The notes beneath the pieces were generated by a model. The model saw nothing but the letters and a program-made list of their open reading frames with translations, was not told the DNA's origin and did not search any database. DNA of 64,000 nt. Source: Pachypanchax playfairii. Taxonomy: Eukaryota > Chordata > Actinopteri > Cyprinodontiformes > Aplocheilidae. The stretch lies in contig SSNP01000040.1 in assembly GCA_006937955.1 (NCBI GenBank), positions 2,692,051 through 2,756,050 on the forward strand, given 5' to 3'. This document shows positions 11,952 through 25,059 of the stretch, one piece after another; position 1 is the first letter of the stretch, and every line of letters starts with the position of its first letter. Both the position numbers and the translations under genes were made by a program.

Positions 11952-14900
11952 CTTTAGTGATCAGTAAATATCCATTTCACCTTCCTGAACCTGACTCGAA
12001 GTCTGTATTTACCATTTGGGAGTTTTCTCTCCATCAGGACTGTAAACTGAAGTAACGATTTGAGACATTCCTTTGACTTTTGTTATTAAACTTTATAAGT
12101 GCTAGTGCTAGTAGTAGTACTAGTAGTAGTATTATTAGTTGTATTAATAAATGACTTATATTTTACTTTGAATTGGATTATGAAAATTGGATTGAACTGG
12201 ATCGTAATCAACTAAAAGGAGGTGGATTGAATCAAACTATAATGGGACCATTTTTTTAAGTTTATCTTTGTTGTTCTTCTTTTAAAATATCCCCCCAGAA
12301 ATGTACAATTTTAACACATTGGTTAGATGTTCTTTTTATCAAAATCTGTTTTTCTAATCAGTACTGTTATATTTTTAGGGTTTCAAATCAGTTGATGCCT
12401 CCTCTGTTGCAATTATAAAAAGCTTCAAGGAGGTTAATTGGATTGTAATTACAAGCATCAAATTAGTTTTTTTTATATTCCACTTCACCCAAATATCATA
12501 TTTCACACAACTGTTTATCATGTGTAAAAGTCATTCAAGCACAGGCAGTAAACTAATATTAGTAATTAACTGCTTATAATTGTTAATTAAGTACATGATT
12601 AGTTTTCTAGCGACTGGTTGTAAATGGAAGGGGAATACAGAATCTTCCACCCACGCTTTTTAGTCAACATCTGTCATCATTTAAGGGACTGTTATGTTTT
12701 AACATCCAGACAAAAAGAACATCAGGAGAAAGAAAATTATAGCACATTTTTATATAGCACTTACATTTTTAATTAATTTTATAAGAAGCAAAAATAAGAG
12801 AATAATTATTATAACTGTACCTCCGTTCTGGGGGCTTTTTGACATTTTTCTTTAAACTGAGGATCTGATGATACAGAGCTCAGAGGCTCTCAATTCTATT
12901 CCAACGGCTCATCCTGCTGACTTTTTAAATTGGTATCAGACTGCACCTGTTAGAGTTGCTTAAACACAATGGGTAGGTGTGTGTGGCCATTTTGTTTTTG
13001 ATTAAGGCCTTGAGGTTATAAAAATGTCATTTGCACCCCAGAAGGCAGCTCGGGGGGGCTCCTTCACCAATTAATTCTCACTGTGCTAGTGACAATGACA
13101 GAACACCTGCCGACACGATTAATAAGACAGAATAAGTCCAAGCCCATTTAGAATGTAAATATGCTCCTCCCCCTTTAACTGCTGGAGAGAAAAATAGCTC
13201 TCTGTCAGTGGTATGTGGTTGTGTTTTTCCTCCTTTTCTTATGCATGGATTGAGTTTTTTTTTTTTTTGAAAAGTAGCTTTATAAGACAGAATCAATATG
13301 TCTCTGTGAAACCTTTCTTTTTTTAGAAGGTTTGTGAGATCAGACCGGGTCTCTTTTGGGAGATTGCAATGAAGAGTTTCAGAAAAGACATTGCAGTTAA
13401 TATGACATCACCCAAAGTAAGTGCAGGTAATTCTCTGTAAGGGTTGCCTGTCACCTCAGCTGCTGATTGATGTTTTTCATCTTCCCCTTGGACACCATTA
13501 ATTTTCTCCAGGAAAGTGAAATCACCTCGGTTGCTGGGAACAGTGACACAGCCAATGCACACAGCAGCACGGTATCTGACTGTATATCAAACAGTGTGAA
13601 AATAGACTGAAATAATATGCCTGTTTTGAATGATTAAGGAGAGATGGGATCATGCTTCTCCTAACTCCTGGGTTTTCTCCATTTTTTCTTCTCAACCAAT
13701 ATTTTATTATACTACCAGCCATTACTGCTAGCATCTCAGTGTCGTATATAATTATATGTGGCAGAAAGGCAATGACAGTTTAATTCCGAGGTTTAAATGT
13801 GAATTTCAAATAAATCAGATGGAGATTTTAGTGTTTTTGTTGCAGCTGGCATCCATTTTTGACCTATGGCATTATCTGATACCTGTCTCCTAATATTATA
13901 ACATGTCAGGTGAGATCAGATCTGCTGATTTATTAACAGATATTTGCATTTCATAAGCTGCAAATGGGATGTATTAAAAGGACAATGTCTGAATAGCAAA
14001 GAAAGAAATGAAAAGCTGAACCTGATTGCCTTTTGGGCATATGTTACAAACAACCAAACAATTAAATAAATAAGCAAATAATAAATAACATTAATAAACA
14101 AATAATAGCCAGTCAAAACAATGTTAGTTTGGAGAATCATGGAGGGAAACACATGGGGACACACGTAAAAGCGTCTTCAACACAGCAACAATCATCTTTG
14201 TTCTCACTCACAAATGTAATTGTTTACTTTCAAACCAAATTTTAATTCCTTGCAATGTTCCCTCCCGGCACTGTTATACACGCTTGACAGTCTTGAGCAG
14301 CTCTTGCTGTTATTTCTTGGAGCATGGCTTTCAAAAATATGTGTAAACTGAACTAATTCTGCATCTGGTTTCTCTTAAATATGATGCTGACTGTGTTTTA
14401 TTCTTTATTTCGTTACAGTCTTTATTTCAAACACATTTTGTTTCACCTCGATACAGAGCAACTGAGAACCCAGTCAGTGATGCTTGAGCAGATATACATC
14501 ATATGAGGTCTGGGAAGTATTAAAAGGGTTGAAATGTACTTTTAAGTGAATCTTTTTCTGAGTAGCTGTTAGCTTGAATATTGTGACTCTTTTCTTGGTT
14601 TTCTAAACTGTATGAGAAAAAAATACTAAAGTGGGATCTTCCACATAAACACCCTCCAAAAAGTCTGATTAATTGTATTCTTTTATGTTTTCTGTGTGTA
14701 TACTCGCCTATGGTCTGGTGTTTTTGTAAATAAAACTATCTGTACTTCAACTTTAGAAGAAATCTAAAAGAATTGTTTTAAAAAGTCATGTGGAGTTTAA
14801 ACTCCAGGAGTGTTTGATTGTTCTCTTTAGTTCTGTTTCTGTGTATCGAGTCCAAACTGTTATAAAGTTCCTCATCACTGAAACATTGCCAAACCACTAC

Positions 14901-16179
14901 AAATGTCTGTCTTCCACAAATGGTGAGTAACTGTACATAATGTTTAGTGTAAACTGTATCTGCTTTGTTGTTGTACCTAAAAGGGTAATTTACTTTACAC
15001 TGAACAGACAATCACACCTTGTGATTTATGTCCCTTTCATTCTAAAGCCCTTCCTTGTAATTTATCTTCATGGTTTGTGCTCACAATCCCTCTCTAGACA
15101 CAAAAATCACCTCGTTCACCTCTCCTGGACCAAATTCAAATGCTAATCCTGGTGTTGGGACATTCCCAACCAGCCTTCAGTAACAAAAACACCTCTATAT
15201 ATTCTGTCCCAGTTCATTCTCACCCTCTTCCTGTACTGTCATCAGTTGACCCCTCAACACCACCCACACAACACATATCTCTTTTTTCATTGCCAGGAAT
15301 CCTGAGGAGAGTAGATTTTTATTTTCTTGCAGCCACTCGTCTGTCCCTGAAGCCCTTATTCTCCCTCCTGCCAGCGGCCTTGCTAACAGATTGCCAATAA
15401 GCTCTGTGGCAGGGCCCGCCAACATGTTCCCCCTCCATTCTCCCTGTAATGGCCTCTCTCAAGGGGAAAGAGCCCCTGTCTGTCACTGATCCAACTACCC
15501 TTATAACCCTCTCCCATCCTCTTTCCCCTCTGCTCCGTTCCCTCTTTTGAGTCACACCACCCACTTACTGCCTTCAGGTTGTAACAGGTACCCATCTCAC
15601 TAAGATATATAAGCTTATGCTTGACTGCTTATAATGGAAGGAAGCACAAATACATACACAGAATAAAAGGAAGATGTTTTTTTTCAACACTTGCACTCAA
15701 ACTTCCTGAAGTATTTATATCTCCTGTTTTCTCTTCTGCTCACACTCTTTTGTCTCTCACTGTTTCATTGTTGTTTGTACTTTTACTATTTTACAAACTT
15801 ATCAACTGTAGTTCTGTTGCTATGATTTGGAGAGATTAAAGGTCTACAGATGATGAGTAAATAAACTATACTACCTGATTCTGTAACTAGATTAATGTCA
15901 ACTAAACCTTGGTCTCATGTCTTGTGGTTAAATTGTTTCTACAGGAACTAGATCTTCCTTTCACTACTCACAGGTCCAATTTCACTCTTTTGATAGCAAG
16001 AATTGCAAGGTTGGTTGGTGTTAAGCAAACTCTTCCTTCTGTATGTCTCATCAACAGCCTCCTTCTCTAGGACTGTCAGCTAAATTATTTAGAATGGCTG
16101 ATAAAAGATGGAGATTAGGACCTGATGAAGGTGGGTTTCCTGGTTTTCACAAGTTTAAGATGTAATATTCTCACATGCC
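11952..16179. other. non-coding stretch, nothing recognised
   Basis: Several TGGATTGAA-type words occur at 12170-12250. The ORFs at 13078-13734 and 15140-15595 overlap on different frames and strands and carry no known domain. The C/T-rich part at 15200-15560 gives long open frames by composition. Confidence 0.55.
12101..12139 (+). repeat. imperfect (TAG)n microsatellite
   Basis: GCTAGTGCTAGTAGTAG continues into ACTAGTAGTAGTATTATTAG; short and interrupted. Confidence 0.85.
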
Positions 16180-16745
16180 CATTCCTAAAACTCAAATCTA
16201 GTTTATTTAACGCTACGGGGACGCCGTCATCGTCGACGATGCCAGGGACCTTGTTGTGTTTAATCGAACATAGCTTCCGAACCATAAAAGATAGAAACTT
16301 GCTTTTTTCCCCTCTAAATCGGGAGAATCCAAGCTTTCAGACGGTAGTTCCGGCATCGCTCTAGCTCATTCACAAGGGATACAGTGTCGTGTCAAAGTCG
16401 GTGTTCCAATCAGAGCCTTTGTCTTTTGCACATGACGTGCGGTTGTCAATTTTTTTTTTTCTTATTCATTGATATTTAGTGTGGGTTTTTGTTGAATAAA
16501 GTGTGATATTCTAATTTTCGCCTAATTTTTTTTTGTATTTTTTATTCTAATACTCTTTATTTCAAGCAAAGGAGCCTCATTTACACAGCAGTTTATGATA
16601 TTTCAATTCAAAATAAAAAAAACAAGGTATAGGACATTATGGGGCATTGAAAGGTGGTGTTTTAGTTTTTAGTTTTAGTAGCATTTAAACAAAAAAAAGT
16701 CAAAAGTTTATTTCTCCAAAAAACCCTTGGTCCCCAGAGGGTTAA
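16180..16745 (-). mobile_element. possible TTAA-ended DNA transposon fragment
   Basis: The right edge reads CCAGAGGGTTAA; seen from the minus strand it begins TTAACCCTCTGG, like piggyBac-type ends that insert at TTAA. Inward is an AT-rich tract, then a CpG-dense patch at 16205-16400. On the minus strand this patch has short open frames but no intact transposase. No matching left end was found nearby, so any element is truncated. This rests on one end only. Confidence 0.3.
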
Positions 16746-19700
16746 GATCATGTCATAATGAAAAGACCCACATGCTAAAATCCCGAGATGACAGACTGTT
16801 GCAAGGCAGGTAAAAATGTATATTTGACTGAATGGTAAAGACTGTGTCTCAGGAACAGAAGGGAACCGATGTGGAGGCAGAGAGAGGTTCTGTTTCCTAA
16901 AGACAGAAGAATAATTTATCTTACTGTGTTTGTTTTTGCAGGAATGGAGGAGACAAAGAGGAGTCGAGGGGGAGAGGAGTGCAGGTGAGTGGATCGTGGG
17001 AGAATGGCCAGGCAGGCTGGCAAGGTGAATGTTTAGCAGGTGTAATGTCCACTTTCATTCTACAAGAGACATCTAAAGAGCTCAGGAGAGGTTATGATCT
17101 CCAAATGACAGAAGATTTATTTATTCGAGGAACACGTCATCAAAGAGTCTTTATTGTACAGTATGGTGACAGAAACACTGGCGAGTAACACCAAGGATCA
17201 TGACTGTTCTACAATGATCAGGCTTTGACTTCAGGATGAAACCCAATTTAACTAACAAACTAATTGCAAAGAATAAATTGCAGGTGTGACTGCAGCAAGA
17301 CAATCCAGCCAGGAACAGCAGCTCAGAGAAGCAGCTTCCAGACTCACCAGAGGGAAGAAACAAAGGAGGGAAAACTGCAAGACTGAAAAAAGAAAAGAAA
17401 GGAAACAACAACAGACTCTGAGAAACACAGAACGTGAACGTGGTGACTACTACACCCCTTCATTTCCTTTCTTAAAAAAAAAAAGTGATCTCTTGGTTGA
17501 CCCATACTTTTGTGATGATTTGATCTTCTGATTTAGGTTTTTCTAGTCTAAGTTTTGGTCAAACGATGATAAAAGTTGAATCCCTTTTCTCAAGTTAAGT
17601 TAAAAAAAAAATGACAACAAAAAAAAAAACCTTCAGAATTAAGCCCACTTTTTTTTTTCTTTTACACTTTGCTGGATATACAGTATCTATTAAAAGTGAA
17701 TGAATTGATAAATTGTTTCACCAATCACCTCCATGTTCCTTTTAATGTGCGACTGAAGATTTCTCCCTCGTCTTTAAACTGTGTGAAGTGACTAAAATCC
17801 GCCTTGAGGGTTTTGTAACCTTTCATGTGAATCGGACTCTCAGTTTCTCTGTCGATGATAATTTAATGGTTCAGATTACCCTTTTTCCTAAATGGCCCAC
17901 AGTGTCAGGCATGAGCTCAGGCTGGAGAGCAAGTGAGCTTCTTTTATTTGTATTTTTTTCTTTCTGGAAAGCTCATGTGTGTGAGAGAAAGAGCAAGATG
18001 GTTCAAATCGATTTTCTAATACTTTGACAAACTCATAGCATCGAACTCAAAGGTTGAAATGACATTTAGGAGGAGGTCTATTTTCTTTACTGTTCGTTTT
18101 ACAAGTGTTTCAATTAAGTGCTCGTAGAAGTGATGTCCTGTTCACTGAGGCCTTGTGGAAAACAGTAGCTGTGGAATCGGTGCATGACCCCATTCTCTGA
18201 CAAAACAAAAATAATTTCTAGCTCTTGTGTTGTCACTTACTCGACAACAAATAAAAATAATACAATAGGAATTTCCCTCCATTGCATCAATATCTCCCTA
18301 CCAGTCTCTGACAGATACAGCAATATCAAAGGGCAAGTGTTTATTTAGGTTCTGCTAGCAAAACCTGTATTTTCTCTTTGCATGTTGTGTTTTTTGCAGG
18401 TGCATGCATTTATTCATGGATCACAATTCTAAGTCAATCACAAGGACAGATGCACAGACTTGGCCTACTTCTTCAGGAATATGTCGGAATCAGTGTTCAT
18501 CCTGCCATAGAATGAGCAAAGAGAATGCAAAGAAAAGTCTCATAAAGGACCGTATCAACAAAAAAATGGTTGATTTAAGAAAAATTGAGCCTGATAACCA
18601 ATTTAGGCTATTGTGTTTTTCCTTTGGTTCCTCAAAGCAAAATTTGACTTGGATGAATCTACCACTTGCTTTTTCTGTTTCACACTCCCACTCCTGTCCC
18701 ATTTTTTTTCCTTCACCTTTTTTTCTTTTACAATCTATTCAGCTGGATTCACTCGTTTACTTGTTGCAGTAAACCACAAGTACCTCAAGGAGGGTTGTTA
18801 TTACCTGCAGATAGGAAGAACAAAATCCCATATACTTTTGCAATATCACGTCCCCACTCCTTCCTATGGTGGATAAATAAATTGGGCATTTATGAGGATA
18901 AATGTGTGTATTAGAAGATAAGAAATAAGCAAAAATTCTAAGGGAGACACAACTCTGTGGAAACGTTGTCACTGTATAGAATGATCAAAGATTATCGACT
19001 TAGATCAAAGATGCAGGACTCTTCTGCTGTTATGAATTCTAAGCTGTGGCGTGTTGTTGTGTGGGTTTGAGAAAAAGATGTGCCTTCCGAAAATCAGCAA
19101 CAAAAATGGCTTTCTAGAACATGTAAGGACATTTCTTGCTAACCCTTTAAAACCTGATACGTGATTGACAATAACAACCTTTTCAATGTTATTATTGCAT
19201 AATTAGATGTGCCTGATATTTAACAAATACCTTTGTTTTTTTGAATATTAGAACTTTCATGTTTGTCTGTTTGCAAATCAGAACTTTCTAAATTTTGACT
19301 CAGATCTGGTTCATCTCACACAGTGTAGCAGATGTTTTATTATGTAAAAGCACATCATTTTTTCTGACCTCATGAATCTAATTTCCATTATTTTTTGATA
19401 GAAAATAGCTTTTGCTGTGCTGTATATAGTTCTTATGGTCAAAGGTTGACAGAAAAGATGTGATGAGGAAGAAAATCCCTATATGCTTTTCTATTATCTG
19501 GTTAATGAAAAACACACCTGCAGTTCAACACTCCATCCTGCAGCCCTAAAACAGAACATTTAGACCCAAACCTTTCACTTATAGATCAACAACAAATCTC
19601 TGTTATAGTAACACACTCACCCAGTACAACATGAGCTCTTATTTATTACACTTGTGTGTGATTTATCTAAAAAACACATATTTACATTGTTCTCAGCTTT

Positions 19701-20689
19701 TTTACTGGCAGGATAGCTTATAAAGGTCAATGAAAGTTAACAGGACATTGTTTTTGTTGCTATAAATGTTTCAGTGATGCTAACGTGGCATGAATGATAA
19801 ATAAAAAAAAGGGAAAAGTCCTCTTTCTTCCAGACCACCTATCTTCCTACACGCCACCTCTACATCCTGAGGCGGCTGAATGCCTTCCCTTCTTCCTCTC
19901 CTTCAGATTAAAGTTCCAACCACCAAGGTCTTCATGACCTCAGGAGAGCTGGCAGGATCAGACGGCTCCTGCTTTGCTTGCATTTCAGCCGCGGCAGCTC
20001 AGCCGTGTTATCTCTTTCATATTTATTGAATGGATTCTGATTTCTTCATCCCCTCTGGCTCCTGGGAGCACACCCACATGTAAGTGTTTCTAAGGTTTTT
20101 ATGCTTACAGAATTAGCATGTAAGATCCCTCGCAGCAGCTTGGGTGACTTGTGGACTCGCTGCTGAGTTTTTTGTTTTCTGTTTTTTTTTAAAAAAACAC
20201 ATATCCTGCAAAGTACACACACACTATTTGCCAGAGAGTCTCCTGGTCCTGTGAAAACAGCCTGATCAGTATTAAGGAGATATAAAATTGCCTTGAGCCA
20301 TAGTTTAGATCATAAAATTACTGCAACTTCGAATATCCCTGCAAAACCCCCCCTCAGGTCCCACACAGTCTGCTGAACCCAACTGCTCATCATTTGCAAA
20401 AATGACGTGCAAATGGCTTCAGAATTTCAATTTTGCTGCCACTCGTGAGCACAGACTTATGGCATAGATGTTCTTAGCCACAGTGAAGCTGGACCACTAT
20501 CTTGATCTTCTTTGCAGGATCTAACAAAGAAACTTAGACATTATGTAGCTACTGTTGTGGAAAAGTGTGTTCGGACTTAATCTTGAAAAGATTATCAATC
20601 ACAATGCAGCCCCGCACCCAATTTATATATATTTTTTCCCTCTGTAAGTGGCATATTCTTTTTCAGATTTGTACATAAGACACAAAACA
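16746..20689. other. non-coding stretch, one exon-like segment
   Basis: A 43-bp segment at 16942-16984 is bounded by good acceptor and donor sequences. ORFs of up to 122 codons at 18404-18914 overlap in several frames and look random. A somewhat GC-richer patch at 19840-20010 has no recognised content. Confidence 0.5.
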
Positions 20690-20805
20690 TGCATATGAGG
20701 TTTTCTAGTCACTCTAAATCAGCCCTCAGTGTGAGTGTGTGGCCTTTTGTATGCGGCCCTATGATTGGCTGGTGATTTATGTATGGCGTATCCCACGTCT
20801 GGTTA
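20690..20805 (-). repeat. CCATCC-family teleost repeat, fragment
   Basis: The run TCTAGTCACTCTAAAT, GTGAGTGTGTGGCC, GGCCCTATGATTGGCTGG matches the familiar order in this abundant fish repeat, in the orientation opposite to the copy at 29086-29294. It is short and decayed. Confidence 0.55.
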
Positions 20806-21140
20806 AGAAACCATCTGAAGGGTCTCTCTGAACTGGATCAAACAGCCAGTTCTACTAATCAATCAACAACCATCCTAGTTAACCTAAACTGATAACATGA
20901 TCCATGTCAGCCTTCATTCCTAAGTCCTTAGCTGAATTATTACAAGTTTATGCTGCAGGAGTTACTCTCCACTTATCCTCCCGGAAGATACTGATACAGA
21001 CTCTTTGCTTCACAGTAACTTCCACTTTCACCCTATTGGCTCAATAATTCATAAATATAAATTAATCATATTGTCCCATGAGAAAAGCAGCTCAGATTCA
21101 AGTTACGTTTTAAGTTGTTGTTAAAAAGATCACTTTGCAG

Positions 21141-21392
21141 TTATGTCCTTGGGCAAGACACACTTCATCCATCCTGCCTGTTTGGTGGTGGTCGAAGGGT
21201 CCGGTGGCGCCTGGACTGCCTCACCTCTGTCAGTGTGTCTCAGGACGGCTGTGGCTACAATGTGTGTGTAGTTTATCACCACTAGACGTGTGAGTGTGTG
21301 TGTGAATGGGTGAGTGTCACAGTGTGAAGCGCTTTGTGATGTCTGACTCGAAAGGCACTATACAAGTACAGCCATTTACCATTTAAGGTTCC
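21141..21392 (+). repeat. tRNA-derived SINE, teleost type, copy 2 (5' truncated)
   Basis: This copy starts at the CCTTGGGCAAGACA block and ends in GGCACTATACAAGTACAG followed by CCATTTACCATTT, a tail common to many fish SINE copies. It lacks the tRNA-like head present in the copy at 1265-1515 but is better preserved in the body and tail, including AAGCGCTTTGTGATG. It has no coding role. Confidence 0.8.
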
Positions 21393-21944
21393 TCCTCGTT
21401 TCTCATTGGTCGCTGTAGGTGGAAGTCAATCAGCAATAGCAGCTACAAAAGAATTGTGGAGCTGTAGTTCTGGGCCTTTTGATCATTTGACTTCTTTCCA
21501 TTGTGTTTTTGTGTAGACCTTGGCTCTTAGGACACTTTGTGTAAATGCATTTTTAGAGTGGCTTTGAAGGAGAGAGCGGTCGTCCTAGCCTGTTATCTCC
21601 TGTTTGTATGAATTTGAAGGAGTGAAATGCAGGTTTGTGTGTTCTGTTTGATGAGGTTAGGAAACACTTAGTTTTTCATTTTGGGATGTTTTGTTTGTCA
21701 TTTTTGTCTTGGCTTTCCTTAAAGGTTAAATCCATTTTTTGTGTTTTAAAAAAGAAACAAACTAAGAAAAAAATGTAAATCACAGGAGAAACTAAATGTT
21801 GAATGTCATTTTGGCTCCTTGTTTTCTACAGAATTATTATTCCTTAATTTATGTGAATTCAATAATAGTTTATTTTTCTCCACGAGTAATTTAGATGTAA
21901 TAACTCATTGTTTGTTTCTTCAGAGAGTGATTTAGACAGTAGAA

Positions 21945-22176
21945 CACGAGTGTTGAACTTCAGTTCTTTATGGTCACTATCCTGCATGTTTTAGATGTTT
22001 TTCAGCTCCAACAAACCTGATTAAAATGAGTTAATCACTTCGTCATCATGTCAACAAGATCTGTATGTCTGTTGTCCGTCTGTTAAGTTCTGCTCATCCA
22101 AACCAGATGTGTTGAAGCAGAGGAACATCTAAAACCTGGAGGTTAACAGCTGTAGAGGACTGGAGCTCAACACCAG
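21945..22176. mobile_element. palindromic hAT MITE, 232 bp
   Basis: The element is flanked by a perfect 8-bp duplication, CAGTAGAA, at 21937-21944 and 22177-22184. The ends are inverted (CACGAGTGTTGAAC at the left; the right end ends GAGCTCAACACCAG). Long inner arms pair: GCATGTTTTAGATG and CTCCAACAAACCTGATT on the left with ACATCTAAAACCTG and CCAGATGTGTTGAAG on the right. This is a foldback-type non-autonomous hAT element of a kind very common in fish genomes. Confidence 0.85.
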
Positions 22177-22184
22177 CAGTAGAA

Positions 22185-24589
22185 GGTTCTAGCTTTGGTC
22201 AGGATAGATATCCTGTAGTTGTTGTTGAGTTATATGTTGTGACGAGGAAGATGAGGGTTTTCCATTTTTTTTTTTTTTTTCATTTTTTGAAGCATCATTC
22301 ATGCAATAATCTCAACAGGCTCCAAATCAGTCCTCAGAACAGAACCAGCCTTCTATATCAGTTTGTTCCAACTGTTTACATCAGTTGTTCTGATGCTGCT
22401 ACTCCAGGTGGACCAATATAAATCTCTCCAAGATTTTTATGATGTGTGATATTAGATTTACAAGAGTATAGTCAACCGTTTTACCTCCTACATACTGGGG
22501 GTGTAAGAGTTGTTCATATGGTTTGTAAATTGTATAATTATATTAAAAATAAATGTCTTCTTTTTCTTAGAATTGTAAATTGTTCACTATACAATAATTC
22601 CACTAATTAAGTGGAAAGTTTCAGCCCTTTAACTTTAATACAGCAATTGCTGCAGACAAACAATCTTTCTGTCACTATACCACTAACCTATTATTATAAC
22701 TCCTTTGATTTTGTGAGTCACAGGTAAGATAAAAACATATATTACCTGAAGTATATTACATTAAATAAGACTGAGATAATATAAATGATCCAGTCCAGAC
22801 AGAGACACTTTCAAACAAACTCTGATGAGACAAATATGATAAAAACAGACAAGAACACAAACATTTCATACAATTACTAAAAGTCAGTGTAAAAATCCAA
22901 TAAAAATACATCATAAATGTGAATTATCTCTGCAGATTTCTACATAGGTGTTTGAATTTGTCAGAAAACAATAAAACCATGACTCTGCATTTTAAAAATT
23001 TTTACGTACTGGTCAACCACACATTCTCCACTTCCTGAAGAGTTAAGTTTTAACTCTAATTAAAATCCATCATTAACTCAAGTTACTGACACTTCATTTG
23101 TTCATTGTAAACTGTGGTTTGCAGGGGAACCACAAATATATTTAGCGAAGCACTGTCAAGTGTTTTAGCTCTGGATCATTAGAGAGCCACATTTTAGTGG
23201 TGGACCTCAGAGTTTGAACAGCACCACTTTGCTGACTACTCAGCTAATGATGCTCCACTTAATGTTTGGCCATTTGGTGCAGTGTATTATGACAAGGCAT
23301 AAATGCCCAGTTGACTATCTCTTAACGATTACTAATTATCCCAAAGGAAGCAATTAAATGTGGAGAAATGGGAGCAAAGGCCTATCTCAACAAGAGTGGG
23401 TTATTACCACAATTAATATTTTTTCTAAATATTAGACGCAGTTGGCAGCACAACCCCAAGGCAGGCTGCAACATTACAATAAAATATTTTCTGCTGAGCT
23501 ATCATTTTTGAGGAAGAGGCTTGCCCAGACACATCATGACTGTAAAAGAAAAACTTTAGATTTACTGCTTTTTAGTTCTATAAGTTACTTATAATGTTTT
23601 CCTATTTTAGTTTTTTCTTGGTTGCTTTGCCCAATTAGTGTGTGAACACCTCAAAAAGTGAGTACTCAGAATCCATCAAAATAATGTGCTCTATAAATAA
23701 CTGCCATTTTGAATCTCTTCCTTCCATGAAATAATAATATTTCTCCATGTACTTGGTGTTCTGATGGAAGGACTGCATAAAAGGTCGAATTAAAGTCAAG
23801 TTAGTGAGATTTATGTAGCAACTTTCGTGTTGTTTTCCATGCAACCTTGATAAGAGCCGTGCATGTTATTCTTGGTGACAGGCATGCAGGTATGTTGAAA
23901 TCATAATGCTGTACCTGACAAATCAGTCAAGCTGAAATACTAAGACAAGATGAGCTGAAACATAAAAGGTCCCAAGTAATAGATGTCAGATTTGAGTGGA
24001 GCTGAATTTCCAGCCATTTTTGTTTTTTCTCCAGTTTGCATGTTTGTAGCACGAAATGGTTCTGAAATGCCATCAATGCCCCATGTGACAAAAGAAAATC
24101 TGTATAGAATCACAAGTGAGTCCCTTGATAATAGATAAAAATGTAATAATATAATTTAAAAAACACTTATTTCCTTGTATTTTTGAATTAGTGTTTTTTA
24201 TGTATATTACAGTTGCAGAAATGTCTTTGTAACTGCTTTTTATATCATGTTATTTAGATGTGAAATAGTAATAATAACAGTCCAAACCATCTTCACAGAA
24301 AGAGGCATACTGAAGTCAGTCGTGTGTGAGTTGTAAATTTAAGAAAGTAAGCCTGCAAGTGCAGCACTGACCGTGGATGAATTCTACTACAGTAAGTCAC
24401 ATTGATTACAGCTTGTTTAATTATTTGCATTTCTAAGAGACAGAGCTCCCGAGCATTCAAAATGTGCACACATTTAGGGGTTTTGGTTTTTTTTGGGGGA
24501 AAGAGCTGCAACTTGTCTCATGTTTAACCTGCAGGACTGCAAACAATGTTTATCTTTGGACAAGGTGGCATAGAGAGTAACAATATAAT
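22185..24589. other. non-coding stretch, nothing recognised
   Basis: AT-rich, with poly(T) runs near 22262. Only short ORFs without motifs. Confidence 0.6.
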
Positions 24590-24832
24590 AGTAATATTTG
24601 ATACTTTATTGATCCCTCTTGGAGAAATTATCACTTTGCATTTGACCCATCCATGAGGAGAAGAGGGCAGCCAGCCTGGGTACGGCACCCAGGGGGCAGT
24701 TTTTTTGGGATCCAATATCCTGCCCCAAGGATGCTTCGAGACATGGAATCAAACCGCTCACCTCCCGATCAGAGGATAACCTCCTTCCCATTAAACTGTG
24801 AGTGCCTTAAACGGGGACCAATTCTATACACA
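24590..24832 (-). repeat. SINE with tRNA-like head, minus strand
   Basis: Read on the minus strand, the copy has a B-box-like GGTTTGATTCC at 24755-24745, a middle section containing GGGTGCCGTACCCAGG, and a tail with GGATCAATAAAGTATCAA near 24600. That tail is shared with several fish LINE/SINE pairs. It belongs to a different family from the copies at 1.3 and 21.1 kb. The short ORFs in this stretch on both strands are shadows of the repeat. Confidence 0.65.
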
Positions 24833-25059
24833 AACAATTGATGTCCTGCATCTCAAAAATATGAATTCAGCAATAAATATTTATACCTGGGTGTAATGTT
24901 TGTTTGTATAATCTTGGACCTGAATACACAGACAAACTCAGGTGGCATTTAAAAGAATTATTTTTGAACAGCAGAGTAGCATATCCTCACTCCACAGGTG
25001 AGTGAACTTTCTTTTTGACAGAGAAGCGTTCTTGATTATAAAAACAGGTTTAGGTGACT

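Noticed and set aside
18404..18772. 122-codon ORF as a gene
   Set aside because: Three overlapping frames on both strands are open here; there are no motifs and the 3' part is T-rich.
19142..19165. CTAACCCTTTAAAACC as the end of another TTAA-type transposon
   Set aside because: No matching opposite end nearby, and the TTAA is not intact.
24745..24755. tRNA gene on the minus strand (B box GGTTTGATTCC)
   Set aside because: No foldable cloverleaf or good A box; it is the head of a SINE.
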